Shown here piece after piece: positions 52,506 through 61,422 of a stretch of 64,000 bases of DNA (positions are counted from its first letter, which is position 1; every line of letters starts with the position of its first letter). The notes under the pieces are model-generated. The model was not told the DNA's origin. It worked only from the letters and a program-made list of their open reading frames with translations, and searched no databases. The stretch is from positions 62,001 to 126,000 of the forward strand of contig DDAM01000040.1 in NCBI GenBank assembly GCA_002332905.1. The letters run 5' to 3'. The stretch comes from Firmicutes bacterium UBA2058 (lineage in GTDB: Bacteria; Bacillota; Clostridia; Tissierellales; Sedimentibacteraceae). Made by a program: the position numbers and the translations under genes.

Positions 52506-52997
52506 ATGAAAAAAATTAAAAAAATTATACCCGCTGCGATATTTCTTACACTTCTGGTTTGTGTGCTGCTTTACACACGACCAATGACGCTTGTTCAACT
52601 TTGTTCAGGTGTCGATATAACTCAAGCTGTATCAGTTAGTGGATCTTTTTCTATTGTACCAAGTATTGAGAATTCACGTTTTGAAATTGATAAAAATGAT
52701 GAGCGTTTTAGTCAGATAGTAGAGTTGTTTAAATCTCGCAAATTTCGCAGGTCGCTTGTCAGCTTGTTGCCACAGGGAGCTAAAACGCATCTACCCAAAG
52801 ATGGTGATTTCCAGTGGGAGGTAATGTTTGAAATTAACGATGTACCATTTCCTGACGGAAATGTTGTTTCAGGAACTTTGATATCTGTCGACAATTTCTT
52901 TGGAGTTTTAGAAGTCCGTTTCGATGGCGATGTATGGCGCTGCACTACAAGCGATAAGAAAAAATGGTTAAGCGATGTGATGTCGCTGATTTCTTAG
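52506..52997 (+). CDS. Hypothetical membrane-anchored protein
   Basis: A 163-residue protein with one N-terminal hydrophobic segment (about 9-24) and a soluble domain that should lie outside the cell. The domain has beta-like stretches and a late FDGDVWRCTTSDKKKWLSDV. No family was recognised. A GAGGAGG site precedes the ATG, and terminators lie on both sides, so it is a single-gene unit. Base composition is less AT-rich than its neighbours, and it adjoins a decayed gene with repeats; recent acquisition is possible. Confidence 0.7.
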   Translation: MKKIKKIIPAAIFLTLLVCVLLYTRPMTLVQLCSGVDITQAVSVSGSFSIVPSIENSRFEIDKNDERFSQIVELFKSRKFRRSLVSLLPQGAKTHLPKDGDFQWEVMFEINDVPFPDGNVVSGTLISVDNFFGVLEVRFDGDVWRCTTSDKKKWLSDVMSLIS

Positions 52998-53040
52998 CAA
53001 TAATATCATTAAGTTAAGACATTGAGTAACTCAGAGTCGA

Positions 53041-53088
53041 AAGGGGGGTGTTGCAAAACTATAAAAATAGTTTTGCAACACCCCCTTT
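53041..53088. terminator. Very strong bidirectional terminator
   Basis: A 22-bp stem with one G-T pair (53041-53062 with 53067-53088) around an AAAA loop, between the hypothetical gene and the convergent pcp. Confidence 0.9.
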
Positions 53089-53114
53089 ACAATTTAAAAT
53101 TATGTTAATTAAAA

Positions 53115-53759
53115 TTACATTGTTGTCCCCATTGCATCTGCAATATCTGATTCATTGTCAATAATAGCTTCTATCGCATATTCTAAACCTTTTGCTATTG
53201 TTTCAACTGGCATGCTTGCTATATTGTTAGCCTTATTCACAACCTGCTCAGTTGCATATGGCACATGTATAAATCCACCTTTAATATCCTTATACTTTTT
53301 ATCAAGCATATATAACAACGAGTACATAACATCATTGCATACATATGTTCCAGCGGTATATGAAAGATGTGATGGTATTCCATTTTTTCTCACGTTATTT
53401 ACCATAGCTTTAACAGGTATTGTTGCGAAATAAGCATTTTCACCATCTTCTTTAATTTTTTCATCAGCAGGCTGATTTCCGTCATTGTCTGGAATTGATG
53501 CTTCTTTAAGGTTTACTCCAATTCTTTCAATTGATATGCAAGATCTTCCGCCTGCTTGTCCAATACAAACAACAGCATTTGGCTTATGCTCAACAATTGC
53601 TTTTTCTACCCTCTCAGCACCTCGGCTAAAAACTGTAGGTATTTCAATTGTAATGATTTCGGCCCCCTTTATACTCTTAGGCAAAAGCTTTACCGCCTCG
53701 TAGGCCGGGTTAACCGCTTCGCCTCCAAATGGATCAAATCCAGTTACTAAAATTTTCAT
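53115..53759 (-). CDS. pcp: Pyroglutamyl-peptidase I
   Basis: A 214-residue cysteine peptidase (family C15) that removes N-terminal pyroglutamate from peptides. N-terminal KILVTGFDPFGGEAVNPAYEA is diagnostic. The catalytic Glu is in SIERIGVNLKEASIPDN, the Cys in GTYVCNDVMYSLLY and the His in GGFIHVPY. It is the last gene of an operon with an aminopeptidase-like protein and a DUF969/DUF979 transporter, and supplies substrate for PxpABC. ATG at 53759 follows AAGGAG; the GTG three codons earlier overlaps it. Confidence 0.96.
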   Translation of the reverse strand: MKILVTGFDPFGGEAVNPAYEAVKLLPKSIKGAEIITIEIPTVFSRGAERVEKAIVEHKPNAVVCIGQAGGRSCISIERIGVNLKEASIPDNDGNQPADEKIKEDGENAYFATIPVKAMVNNVRKNGIPSHLSYTAGTYVCNDVMYSLLYMLDKKYKDIKGGFIHVPYATEQVVNKANNIASMPVETIAKGLEYAIEAIIDNESDIADAMGTTM

Positions 53760-53771
53760 AAATATCACTCC

Positions 53772-54761
53772 TTAATAAATTTGCAGTTCAGGTATTATAA
53801 TTTTGCCATTTTCCATTATTTTCCTATTATCAACATATATATCTGGCTCTAAGGTTACTAAGTCGAAATGACCGGTAGCTTCATGCACTCCACCAAGAGC
53901 AAGATTCCTACCTAATCCTATATGAAATGTTCCATATGCAGACTCATCCTCTATATAACAACTACCCACACATTTTGAGAATGTATTTAAACCTATGCCA
54001 AACTCAGAAGCCACATACATTTCAGTATCATTATATAGTTCAATGTAGTCAGATAATATATTACCGCATTTTGATTTCTCTATATATTGAATTCTTCCTT
54101 TTGAAAAATCTATCCTTACAGGGTTTTCAACTTTTCCAATATAGCCATAAGAGCCGTCTAATATTAATATACCTTCTGTTTTTGTTTCCTCAATTGGAAC
54201 ATAAACTTCTATACTAGCAGACGAATAACCTTTACCATCTTTAACAACTCCATTAAAAAAGCCTGGTTTTCTGTTTCTTTTATAAAAATTAATATCTGTG
54301 CCCAATGAAGTAGTAACATTAATAACAGTTGAAGTTTCTATATATTTCATTATAACTTGTGCAATCAATTTGCTTTTTTTAGTGTCCATAGTCATAAAAT
54401 CAAATGCAAGCATTGATATTCCATTGTTTGTTGATAACGGTAAAGATAAAAACTTCTTTTTCTGCTTTATTGCACGTTTAGCTGCTAAGGTAGTAACTAA
54501 TGAATAATTTGTAGCACCTATAATTGCCTTATAATCATCAAAAATAGTTTCATTTTCATCGAAAAATACACCTACCTGCATACCTTTTTTTTCAACTATC
54601 ATAATATCAACTGTTGAACCTTTTTTTATTGCAAACTTTTTAAGTGCATTTGCCTCCGCTACATGCTCATCGCTTGTTACTATCAATAATCTTTCCCATG
54701 GCTTTAGTTTTAACCAATTGTTAATTACTATTTGTGCTCCTCGATTAATATTAGAATTCAT
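53772..54761 (-). CDS. M29-type aminopeptidase-like protein
   Basis: A 329-residue soluble protein resembling the M29 (thermophilic) aminopeptidase / NicX family. Conserved text at the C-terminus: ASEFGIGLNTFSK, ESAYGTFHIGLGRNLALGG and TGHFDLVTLEPDIYVD, which supply the metal-binding Glu, His and Asp. It sits between pcp (12 bp) and DUF979 (14 bp) in one operon, so a peptidase role in pyroglutamyl-peptide breakdown is likely. Substrate specificity cannot be read. Confidence 0.8.
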   Translation of the reverse strand: MNSNINRGAQIVINNWLKLKPWERLLIVTSDEHVAEANALKKFAIKKGSTVDIMIVEKKGMQVGVFFDENETIFDDYKAIIGATNYSLVTTLAAKRAIKQKKKFLSLPLSTNNGISMLAFDFMTMDTKKSKLIAQVIMKYIETSTVINVTTSLGTDINFYKRNRKPGFFNGVVKDGKGYSSASIEVYVPIEETKTEGILILDGSYGYIGKVENPVRIDFSKGRIQYIEKSKCGNILSDYIELYNDTEMYVASEFGIGLNTFSKCVGSCYIEDESAYGTFHIGLGRNLALGGVHEATGHFDLVTLEPDIYVDNRKIMENGKIIIPELQIY

Positions 54762-54775
54762 ATATAGTATACCAT

Positions 54776-55720
54776 TTATTTAAACATTATCATATATATT
54801 ATTTGGAACGTAATCAATATTAAAGCAGGGACAATTTGTTGTTTTATTACCCCAAATTTATCTTTCATATCTAGTATTGCTACTGGAACTATATTAAAGT
54901 TAGCTGCCATTGGTGTACATAATGTTCCACAATATCCACAAGTAAGAGCAAGCATTCCTATTATTACTGGATTTGCACCATATGCAAGAACAAATGGTCC
55001 ACCTACACCAACTGTCATTACTGTTATAGCAGCAAATGCATTACCCATAATCATCGTAAATAACATCATACCTATAGCATACACAACTATACCTACATTT
55101 ACGTTTCCTTGTGGTACTATATATCCAACTAAGTTTGCTATAACATCACCTACGCCAGCCTGTGTAAATACAGATCCTAATACTGCAAGTAAGCTTGGCA
55201 GCATACACGTTGGACCTACTATTGATAGGAAACGCTCTGAGTCATTTAAGAATACTTTAGGCTTGTTGTCTTTAGAGAAGAACATAAGAAGTATCATAGC
55301 TACAATTACACCAAATCCAGTTCCAACTAAAGCACTAATATCTGTAAATAATGCAAATAATAATGAAAATACACCTATAGATAACGCTGGTATAAATATT
55401 TTCATACCGATGCTATTAAATTTTTCTACAGTTTGCTCTTTAGTAGGAGCATCGCTCTTACCAGCTTTAACTTTATTAAATATTGCTGGAGTACACATAA
55501 CAAAGATTAATATTCCGTTTATAATATTTGGTATCCATCTACCAAAAGCAATTACTATACCAAGTGAACACCAAAATACTGCTGTTCCAATTCTAGAAGG
55601 ATTCTCAGCATCTCTAGCGTTTTTAACACCTGCGTTAATTGCTATAAGACCAATTATTATATATATAATTTCTAATAGTTTACTACTTAATGTTACATCT
55701 GCGCTCGTAAAAAATGACAT
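54776..55720 (-). CDS. DUF979 membrane protein, putative 5-oxoproline transporter subunit
   Basis: A 314-residue membrane protein with about nine helices. Text such as GPTCMLPSLLAVLGSVFTQAGVG, IGMMLFTMIMGNAFAAITVMTVGVGGPFVLAYGANP and CGYCGTLCTPMAANFNIVPVAIL is typical of DUF979, which has a permease-like fold and accompanies DUF969. Such pairs are commonly found with pcp and have been named 5-oxoproline transporter subunits; that function is inferred from context. It lies 12 bp after the DUF969 gene. Confidence 0.85.
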   Translation of the reverse strand: MSFFTSADVTLSSKLLEIIYIIIGLIAINAGVKNARDAENPSRIGTAVFWCSLGIVIAFGRWIPNIINGILIFVMCTPAIFNKVKAGKSDAPTKEQTVEKFNSIGMKIFIPALSIGVFSLLFALFTDISALVGTGFGVIVAMILLMFFSKDNKPKVFLNDSERFLSIVGPTCMLPSLLAVLGSVFTQAGVGDVIANLVGYIVPQGNVNVGIVVYAIGMMLFTMIMGNAFAAITVMTVGVGGPFVLAYGANPVIIGMLALTCGYCGTLCTPMAANFNIVPVAILDMKDKFGVIKQQIVPALILITFQIIYMIMFK

Positions 55721-55732
55721 ACTTATACCTCC

Positions 55733-56404
55733 TTATTTATAGTATTTCTTGATTTGTTTTTTGTCTTTAAAGAAGTAGTATACAACTGCTACTAATAATG
55801 CAAAGATTGCTACTGGAACTTCTACTTTAGCTAAATCAATTAGCTCAACATTATATCCTAGACCTGCAAGTGTAGATTGAACTAAAAGTGCACCTGAACC
55901 ACCTACAAATAACACCTGACAGAAAAACCATGAAATGTTTTCTATACCTGCTGCCATTCCTTTAACTGTTTCCATATGCTCCTCATTTGGTGTTTTACCT
56001 TTTGCTTCTATAGATCCTGTTGCCATAGGCATTAAAACTGGTCTTACAAATCCAGGAATTCCACCTATACCTACATTAAACGCACCAAATGCACCACGGA
56101 TTATACCATAAGTTCCAATTACTGCTCCAGGAGTAGCTCCCTTAACTTTACTAATTAATTTTGAAGCAGCTTCTTTTAGACCGCTTCTTTCCATAGTTCC
56201 TGTAACTAGCATAACTAATATAAATATTGTCATACTACGGTTAGCTACAAATACACTTCCAAAAGTTTCCAATAGTCCAACTGGCCCTAATTTTCCAACC
56301 ACTGCAGTTACTAAGGCTGCACATACAATGATTAAGATTGGATCTTTTTTTAGTGCAAACCCTAAAATTACAATTACAATACCTAATAATTTAATAAGTT
56401 CCAT
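55733..56404 (-). CDS. DUF969 membrane protein, putative 5-oxoproline transporter subunit
   Basis: A 223-residue membrane protein with about six helices. RSMTIFILVMLVTGTMERSGLKEAASKLI and FGAFNVGIGGIPGFVRPVLMPMATGSIEAKG are typical of DUF969. It pairs with the DUF979 gene immediately downstream, probably as the two halves of one transporter. It follows the M14 peptidase gene by 39 bp on the same strand, so all five genes may be one operon. Confidence 0.85.
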   Translation of the reverse strand: MELIKLLGIVIVILGFALKKDPILIIVCAALVTAVVGKLGPVGLLETFGSVFVANRSMTIFILVMLVTGTMERSGLKEAASKLISKVKGATPGAVIGTYGIIRGAFGAFNVGIGGIPGFVRPVLMPMATGSIEAKGKTPNEEHMETVKGMAAGIENISWFFCQVLFVGGSGALLVQSTLAGLGYNVELIDLAKVEVPVAIFALLVAVVYYFFKDKKQIKKYYK

Positions 56405-56443
56405 ATTATTTCTCCTTTATTATGATTTATTTTTCAAAGCTAA

Positions 56444-59400
56444 CTAGACTATTATTGGTCTTTGTCTAGTATTGCTAATTGAAACGTTTGAACTTGTTAT
56501 GTCAATGTTATAATCAAAAATACATTGGCACTTTAGCATTAAATCAATGATAGCTAAATTATGAGTTAAATGTGCTCTTGCACAAAGATTTAAATAATCA
56601 CCCTGTGCGGTTTCGTCAGCGACTTCACTTGTATAATATGTTGTTGTTATCCAAGGAAATCTATGTGAAGCATAGTTTTGTGTTAAATCATGTTCTCTTG
56701 AAATCCAATAATTAATCATATTTTTATAATAATTAGCTGGAAATAGCTTAGGCATCCATTTATGTGCATAGGATTCAAATTTATCAAACCATTCTATATT
56801 CCAAGCAGTCATTTCTTTGTCAGCACCTATAGCATCTGCTACAACATCTTCTATTGCCTTACTCAATATTAAATTGCTTTTAAACTCTTTATTAGGTACA
56901 GTCCAAAAATATCCGTAAAGTATAGATCTTGGAAGCCAAAATCCTTTAAATGATGGTGATGTATAACCAGAAAATTGTTGCTCCCATTCATGTGAAGGCA
57001 CACCATGATTATCTACTATTAAATCTGGTAAAAAGCTTTTATAAATGCCTCTTAATGCCAAGGCCTCCTTGTGTATAGTTGTCTCCTTAAAATGCTCTCG
57101 GAAAAATTCATTTCCTACTGAATTAAATCTCGCAACATGAAATTTCCAATTTGGATTGTCTTTTTGCAATTCATAATGAATGTAAGTACCATCAACATTT
57201 TCAACAGGTATAATAACTAAATTTAATTTATTAGGTACTTCTTTGTATTTGTCATTTGTTAGCAGTTCTTTTATTAGCATAAACGCTGCATTTGTACTTG
57301 ACACTTCATTAGCATGATGTCTGCAAATTATGACCTCTGACGGAAAATAATTTATCCTTTTTGTTTTTGACACATAGCCGTCTTCATTTGGAACAAATTC
57401 TACTGCATAAATGTCTCTGCCTTGATATGAAGTTCCAATTTTATATACTGATAATCCTTCAACTCTTTTTAAATCTTCAATTATTTCAATATACTGCTTA
57501 TAGCCAATCAAATTAAATTCCGATAAGTATACGTCATTAATGTCTAAATCCTTAACTAATTCAGGTGCTTCTGTTATATTAGCTGTAATCTGCTCACCAT
57601 TAATACAGAATAATATTTTACTTACACCTTTAAGCTTTCCACATATAGAAAGTAACTGCTTGTCCATTAAATCCGCATAGCTTTTTACTAACTGTACATT
57701 TGGAGCTACCACATTTATTTGTACACATAGTTTACCGTCTTCAAAAGCTAGCTTACTTATATATGCTTCTACTTCTTTTCTATCACAACATTCGCTTAAA
57801 CTACTGCCATTTATACAAACAGTTGGTTTATCGTAGAACTGATCATATAGAGTAACCTTAAAGCTAGGCTTACCATTTACTTCCTTTATTACGGGTAGTA
57901 TCAAACCTGGTGCATCAAAAACTTCTCCATTTAAACGGTTTCCATAATTTTTAAAGTAATCAGAACCAACAAAGTACATATCCTCATGCAATGAATCAAG
58001 AGATGAAATTAAATCCTCTCGTGATTTTAATTTATAGTTTGGTTCACTGGCTAATACCTCCAGTCTTAGTTGTGAAAAAAACGGCTGATGCTTGGACTTA
58101 ATTTGTCCGTCAGTTTTGTTTTCTATAAAGCTTGTACAATCTGGTAATACTTTGCTTTGATATATGTCCCAGATATTTTCTACATCCGTCATAATTCTTT
58201 TGTCTAATACAGACTTACCATTTACTAAAACCTTTAAATAACCTGTTGACGGATGTACTTTACCCATTTCCGGAAATTCATCTAAATATACTCTTTCTGA
58301 AACGGCTACCTTATAACTGTCTTTAAATAACTCATTTCCACTATCATCATAAGCGGTAAAGAGATACGTAATATCCTCCCCACCTTTGTATTCTACAAAT
58401 TTAACATCCTTTGCTTTAATATTAAGCTTTTCCCTTATAATATCATCTATAGGATACAGTTCCTGTAAAAATCTTATAGGCAAATCAAACCATTTGTCAG
58501 GATTATTAATTCCGACATTAGCATATGAAGGTGTCGCACCATCTTCATCTGACCAACTAGTTTCACCATCAGGTAAAAAAGCCTTGAATGCAATTTTTAC
58601 ACAGCCTATATTGGTGTTTTTAATTTTAGGCAGTACTGCTTCTTCTATCCAAGAAAAGCCTTGTTTGTAAGCACATATCAACCGTATGTCTTTTATTTCT
58701 GCTTTCTTAGTATTCAATTCACTTCTAATTTTTGCTGTTAGTCTGTTTCTTACCTCTTTTACCTCACTAAGTGCACCATAAATTTCTACGATATCATTTT
58801 CCTTTATTATTGGATAAACTTCATCGTGTAAGGCTTTCTCAAAGATATCAACCTCCCAAGGTATATCATAAACATTTTCATATATTTTTTTCATACTCTT
58901 ATAGCTTTTAAATTCTGTATTTAAAAACTCTTTAGATATCTCGTCTTTTATATTCTCAATTTGTGGCTCTACATAAGCCTGTAATTTATTAAACTTATCA
59001 TTATATATTTTAGTAAAAGCAAGTTGTCCATCTAAATTATTCAGTGAAAATGCTTCTGTAAGCTCTTGCATTATATTACGCCAATTATTTGAATTTTTTT
59101 GTAGTGGGAAGTTTTCACAAACAAGCGAAGAAAAATCGACTAATTTATCTCCCTGACCATAAATTCTGATTATTGTAGCATCGTTTTCATTGTCAATATC
59201 AATACTACACTCTCCGAATCCTTCAAACGACAGCAAATTACCTTTATAACATTCATCTGCTAAGATTCTTCCCTGATATGATGTAGTTTCCATACCATAA
59301 CGAAATGCAAAGTTACATGCTGCTATTAGAATAGATGTATCGCAGTTTTCTGGAAGTAATATCTTAAAATTTATAAAGTCAGGTAAAAGGTCTTTATCAG

Positions 59401-59716
59401 TATCCTTGAGAAGCAAACCTTCATCAAATAAAAGTTCTAAGCCTCTTTTATTTCTATGATCAAACTCTGGTATCTTCTTAGCACTTTTTGTTGATGACAG
59501 ATAATCTTTAGGAGCATCTGTAATTTCTATATTATACATATCTTTTAAATCTTCTAAGGAGCTAACTATTTCTATTCCTTCGCATGAACTTGCTATTGGA
59601 AAATGTGAGGATGTAGAGTTAAAACCCATATAAAGTGCCATGTCCAAAGCTAAACTTTTTTGCTGTTTTGTTAATTTTTCACTGATTAATATCTTTTTAT
59701 CATTATGAAAACTCAT
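56444..59716 (-). CDS. Large M14-family zinc carboxypeptidase-like protein
   Basis: A 1090-residue protein with no signal peptide. The M14 catalytic region is in the C-terminal third: VSVYKIGTSYQGRDIYAVEF, then the zinc motif HHANE (HxxE) in EVIICRHHANEVSSTNAAFML and a later His in LIVDNHGVPSHEW. VNVDGTYIHYELQ-type text lies between. The first 700 residues have no recognised fold and make the protein about three times larger than a usual M14 enzyme. It heads the pcp operon, so intracellular cleavage of peptides is the best guess. A sigma-A promoter and repeated sites lie upstream. Confidence 0.82.
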   Translation of the reverse strand: MSFHNDKKILISEKLTKQQKSLALDMALYMGFNSTSSHFPIASSCEGIEIVSSLEDLKDMYNIEITDAPKDYLSSTKSAKKIPEFDHRNKRGLELLFDEGLLLKDTDKDLLPDFINFKILLPENCDTSILIAACNFAFRYGMETTSYQGRILADECYKGNLLSFEGFGECSIDIDNENDATIIRIYGQGDKLVDFSSLVCENFPLQKNSNNWRNIMQELTEAFSLNNLDGQLAFTKIYNDKFNKLQAYVEPQIENIKDEISKEFLNTEFKSYKSMKKIYENVYDIPWEVDIFEKALHDEVYPIIKENDIVEIYGALSEVKEVRNRLTAKIRSELNTKKAEIKDIRLICAYKQGFSWIEEAVLPKIKNTNIGCVKIAFKAFLPDGETSWSDEDGATPSYANVGINNPDKWFDLPIRFLQELYPIDDIIREKLNIKAKDVKFVEYKGGEDITYLFTAYDDSGNELFKDSYKVAVSERVYLDEFPEMGKVHPSTGYLKVLVNGKSVLDKRIMTDVENIWDIYQSKVLPDCTSFIENKTDGQIKSKHQPFFSQLRLEVLASEPNYKLKSREDLISSLDSLHEDMYFVGSDYFKNYGNRLNGEVFDAPGLILPVIKEVNGKPSFKVTLYDQFYDKPTVCINGSSLSECCDRKEVEAYISKLAFEDGKLCVQINVVAPNVQLVKSYADLMDKQLLSICGKLKGVSKILFCINGEQITANITEAPELVKDLDINDVYLSEFNLIGYKQYIEIIEDLKRVEGLSVYKIGTSYQGRDIYAVEFVPNEDGYVSKTKRINYFPSEVIICRHHANEVSSTNAAFMLIKELLTNDKYKEVPNKLNLVIIPVENVDGTYIHYELQKDNPNWKFHVARFNSVGNEFFREHFKETTIHKEALALRGIYKSFLPDLIVDNHGVPSHEWEQQFSGYTSPSFKGFWLPRSILYGYFWTVPNKEFKSNLILSKAIEDVVADAIGADKEMTAWNIEWFDKFESYAHKWMPKLFPANYYKNMINYWISREHDLTQNYASHRFPWITTTYYTSEVADETAQGDYLNLCARAHLTHNLAIIDLMLKCQCIFDYNIDITSSNVSISNTRQRPIIV

Positions 59717-59740
59717 TTTATACTCTCCTTTATGATTATT

Positions 59741-59776
59741 GTACTCTATTATGTATTCTATTCCGTACTCCGTTCT
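59741..59776. repeat. Three tandem 12-bp repeats in the M14 leader
   Basis: GTACTCTATTAT, GTATTCTATTCC and GTACTCCGTTCT are directly adjacent (59741-59752, 59753-59764, 59765-59776). They lie just downstream of the predicted M14 start of transcription and next to the divergent TetR gene, so they may be its operator. Confidence 0.6.
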
Positions 59777-59789
59777 ATTATTTAACTAT

Positions 59790-59818
59790 ATAATAGTAAA
59801 TTCGTATTGAATTGTCAA
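59790..59818 (-). promoter_or_regulatory. Sigma-A promoter of the M14-pcp operon
   Basis: Minus-strand TTGACA (59813-59818) and TATTAT (59790-59795) with a 17-bp spacer. Confidence 0.85.
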
Positions 59819-59834
59819 GAAAAAATAATTACTA

Positions 59835-59863
59835 TTGTAAAAGTATAATTACTGTGATATAAT
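59835..59863 (+). promoter_or_regulatory. Sigma-A promoter of the TetR gene
   Basis: TTGTAA (59835-59840) and TATAAT (59858-59863) with a 17-bp spacer, 31 bp before the start codon. Confidence 0.8.
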
Positions 59864-59894
59864 AAACGCGATTTTTAATTAAGGAAATATTGAT

Positions 59895-60479
59895 ATGAAA
59901 AACAAAAAATTGACTACGAAAGAAAAAATTCTCAATACAGCATGGAAATTATTTTTAACGCAGGGATATGAAGAAACAACTGTAAATCAAATTATAGAAG
60001 AATCTAAAACGTCAAGAGGATCATTTTATCATCATTTTCAAGGTAAAGAAGATCTTTTGTTTTGCATTGCTTACTTTTTTGATAATGATTATACAATTTG
60101 GCAAGAAAATTTAGATTTATCTCTAAATTCTATAGATAAATTACTTTCCTTTAATTCATATGTTTTGAAAAATTTGGAAGAATCTTCTTACAAACAACTG
60201 TATTCTGTATTATACGGGCTGCAGGTTATGACAAAAGGAACTCGTCATATATTAAATCCTAATAGAAAATATTATAAGCTTATTTCTGAGTTGATGAAGG
60301 AAGGTATTGAAAAAGGTGAAATAGTAAGTAATCTTTCATACTTGGAACTTACAGAAATGTATGCAGTTATCGAACGTGGCTTTACATATGATTGGTGCCT
60401 AAATCAAGGAAGATACTCATTAGTACAATACGGCACTAGAATAATGACTGTGTTTTTAGATTCACTTAGGACAAGCTAA
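59895..60479 (+). CDS. TetR-family transcriptional regulator
   Basis: A 194-residue regulator. The TetR helix-turn-helix is at about 8-55: TKEKILNTAWKLFLTQGYEETTVNQIIEESKTSRGSFYHHFQGKEDLL. The C-terminal ligand and dimer domain is not specific. The gene diverges from the M14-pcp operon, whose leader has three tandem 12-bp repeats, so it probably represses that operon; the effector could be a peptide-derived compound. An AAGGA site precedes the ATG. A weak AAGAGTTAAG...CTTAACTCTTTTTTA hairpin ends the gene (about 60495-60524). Confidence 0.9.
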   Translation: MKNKKLTTKEKILNTAWKLFLTQGYEETTVNQIIEESKTSRGSFYHHFQGKEDLLFCIAYFFDNDYTIWQENLDLSLNSIDKLLSFNSYVLKNLEESSYKQLYSVLYGLQVMTKGTRHILNPNRKYYKLISELMKEGIEKGEIVSNLSYLELTEMYAVIERGFTYDWCLNQGRYSLVQYGTRIMTVFLDSLRTS

Positions 60480-60623
60480 ATTTTTATAAATTTTAAGAGT
60501 TAAGTATAATCTTAACTCTTTTTTATTAAATTGGTAATATAATGGCAAATTCCGACAACTGTTGACATAACTGCTTTAAGTAGATATAATTTAGCTAATA
60601 TATTTTTTTTATAGGGTAGAATC

Positions 60624-61325
60624 ATGAATATAGTTGCAAGAAAAGAAAAAAAATTTTTAATTTCCATAGACAATTATTATAAATACAGTAATTATTTAAG
60701 CAAAATTTTAGATGAAGATCCCAACAATGGCAGTAATGGTTATACTATTCGGTCTTTATATTTTGATACCTTAAACGATAGAGACTTTGAAGAGAAGGAA
60801 TCCGGAATTGAACTAAGGCGTAAAATCCGTTTAAGATTATATAATCCTGAAGATGACTATGCCATTCTTGAGATGAAACAAAAACAAGGTGATAGCCAAC
60901 TGAAACGTTCATTAAAAATCTCTAGAGCTGATGCAAGCTCTTTAATTCAAGGTCAATACAATGTTTTATTAAATTATAACGAGGAGTTTTCATTAGAATG
61001 CTATGGTATTATGAACATGTACTGTTATAGACCAAAAACAATTGTTGAATATAAAAGAAAAGCGTTCATAGCAAAGGAAAACAGCATACGAGTAACATTT
61101 GACAAAGATATTGTTGCGACCGAAAGTAATTTTAATATTTTCGATAAAAATTTATTGATGTACCCAGTAATGGATAAATATAATGTTATTCTTGAAATAA
61201 AATACAATTATTTTTTATTAAGCTACATTAAAGATGCTCTTAATTTAGTGAATCAAAGTGAATTATCAGTAAGCAAATATATACTTGCCAGAAATGTAGG
61301 CAAAAATGCAAATATAAAAATGTAA
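60624..61325 (+). CDS. VTC-domain (polyphosphate polymerase-like) protein
   Basis: A 233-residue soluble protein of the VTC/CYTH-like tunnel fold. Typical text: RKEKKFLISIDNYYKYSNYLSKIL, YTIRSLYFDTLNDRDFEEKESGIELRRKIRLRLY (about 40-75), YAILEMKQKQGDSQLKRSLKISR and YKRKAFIAKENSIRVTFDKDI. In yeast VTC4 the fold makes polyphosphate. In bacteria it is usually found beside a DUF4956 protein and CotH, as here, with an unknown substrate. First gene of a four-gene plus-strand cluster. Confidence 0.9.
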   Translation: MNIVARKEKKFLISIDNYYKYSNYLSKILDEDPNNGSNGYTIRSLYFDTLNDRDFEEKESGIELRRKIRLRLYNPEDDYAILEMKQKQGDSQLKRSLKISRADASSLIQGQYNVLLNYNEEFSLECYGIMNMYCYRPKTIVEYKRKAFIAKENSIRVTFDKDIVATESNFNIFDKNLLMYPVMDKYNVILEIKYNYFLLSYIKDALNLVNQSELSVSKYILARNVGKNANIKM

Positions 61326-61353
61326 TTAAATAAGTTTATGAATGAAAGGTTAT

Positions 61354-61411
61354 AGTGTGAAAAAACACTTCACACTCTATTTATTATACCACTACATGGT
61401 ATAATGAGAGG
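61354..61411 (+). repeat. Two-hairpin leader element before the DUF4956 gene
   Basis: Hairpin 1 is AGTGTGAA-AAAACAC-TTCACACT (61354-61376). Linker CTATTTAT. Hairpin 2 is TATACCA-CTACA-TGGTATA (61385-61403), then ATGAGAGG. It lies inside an apparent operon, 29 bp after the VTC gene, so it cannot simply be a promoter-proximal leader. Confidence 0.7.
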
Positions 61412-61422
61412 ATAAAATAGAA

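Noticed and set aside
55263..55742. 159-codon plus-strand frame
   Set aside because: Antisense of the DUF979 gene; hydrophobic character comes from reading a membrane protein backwards.
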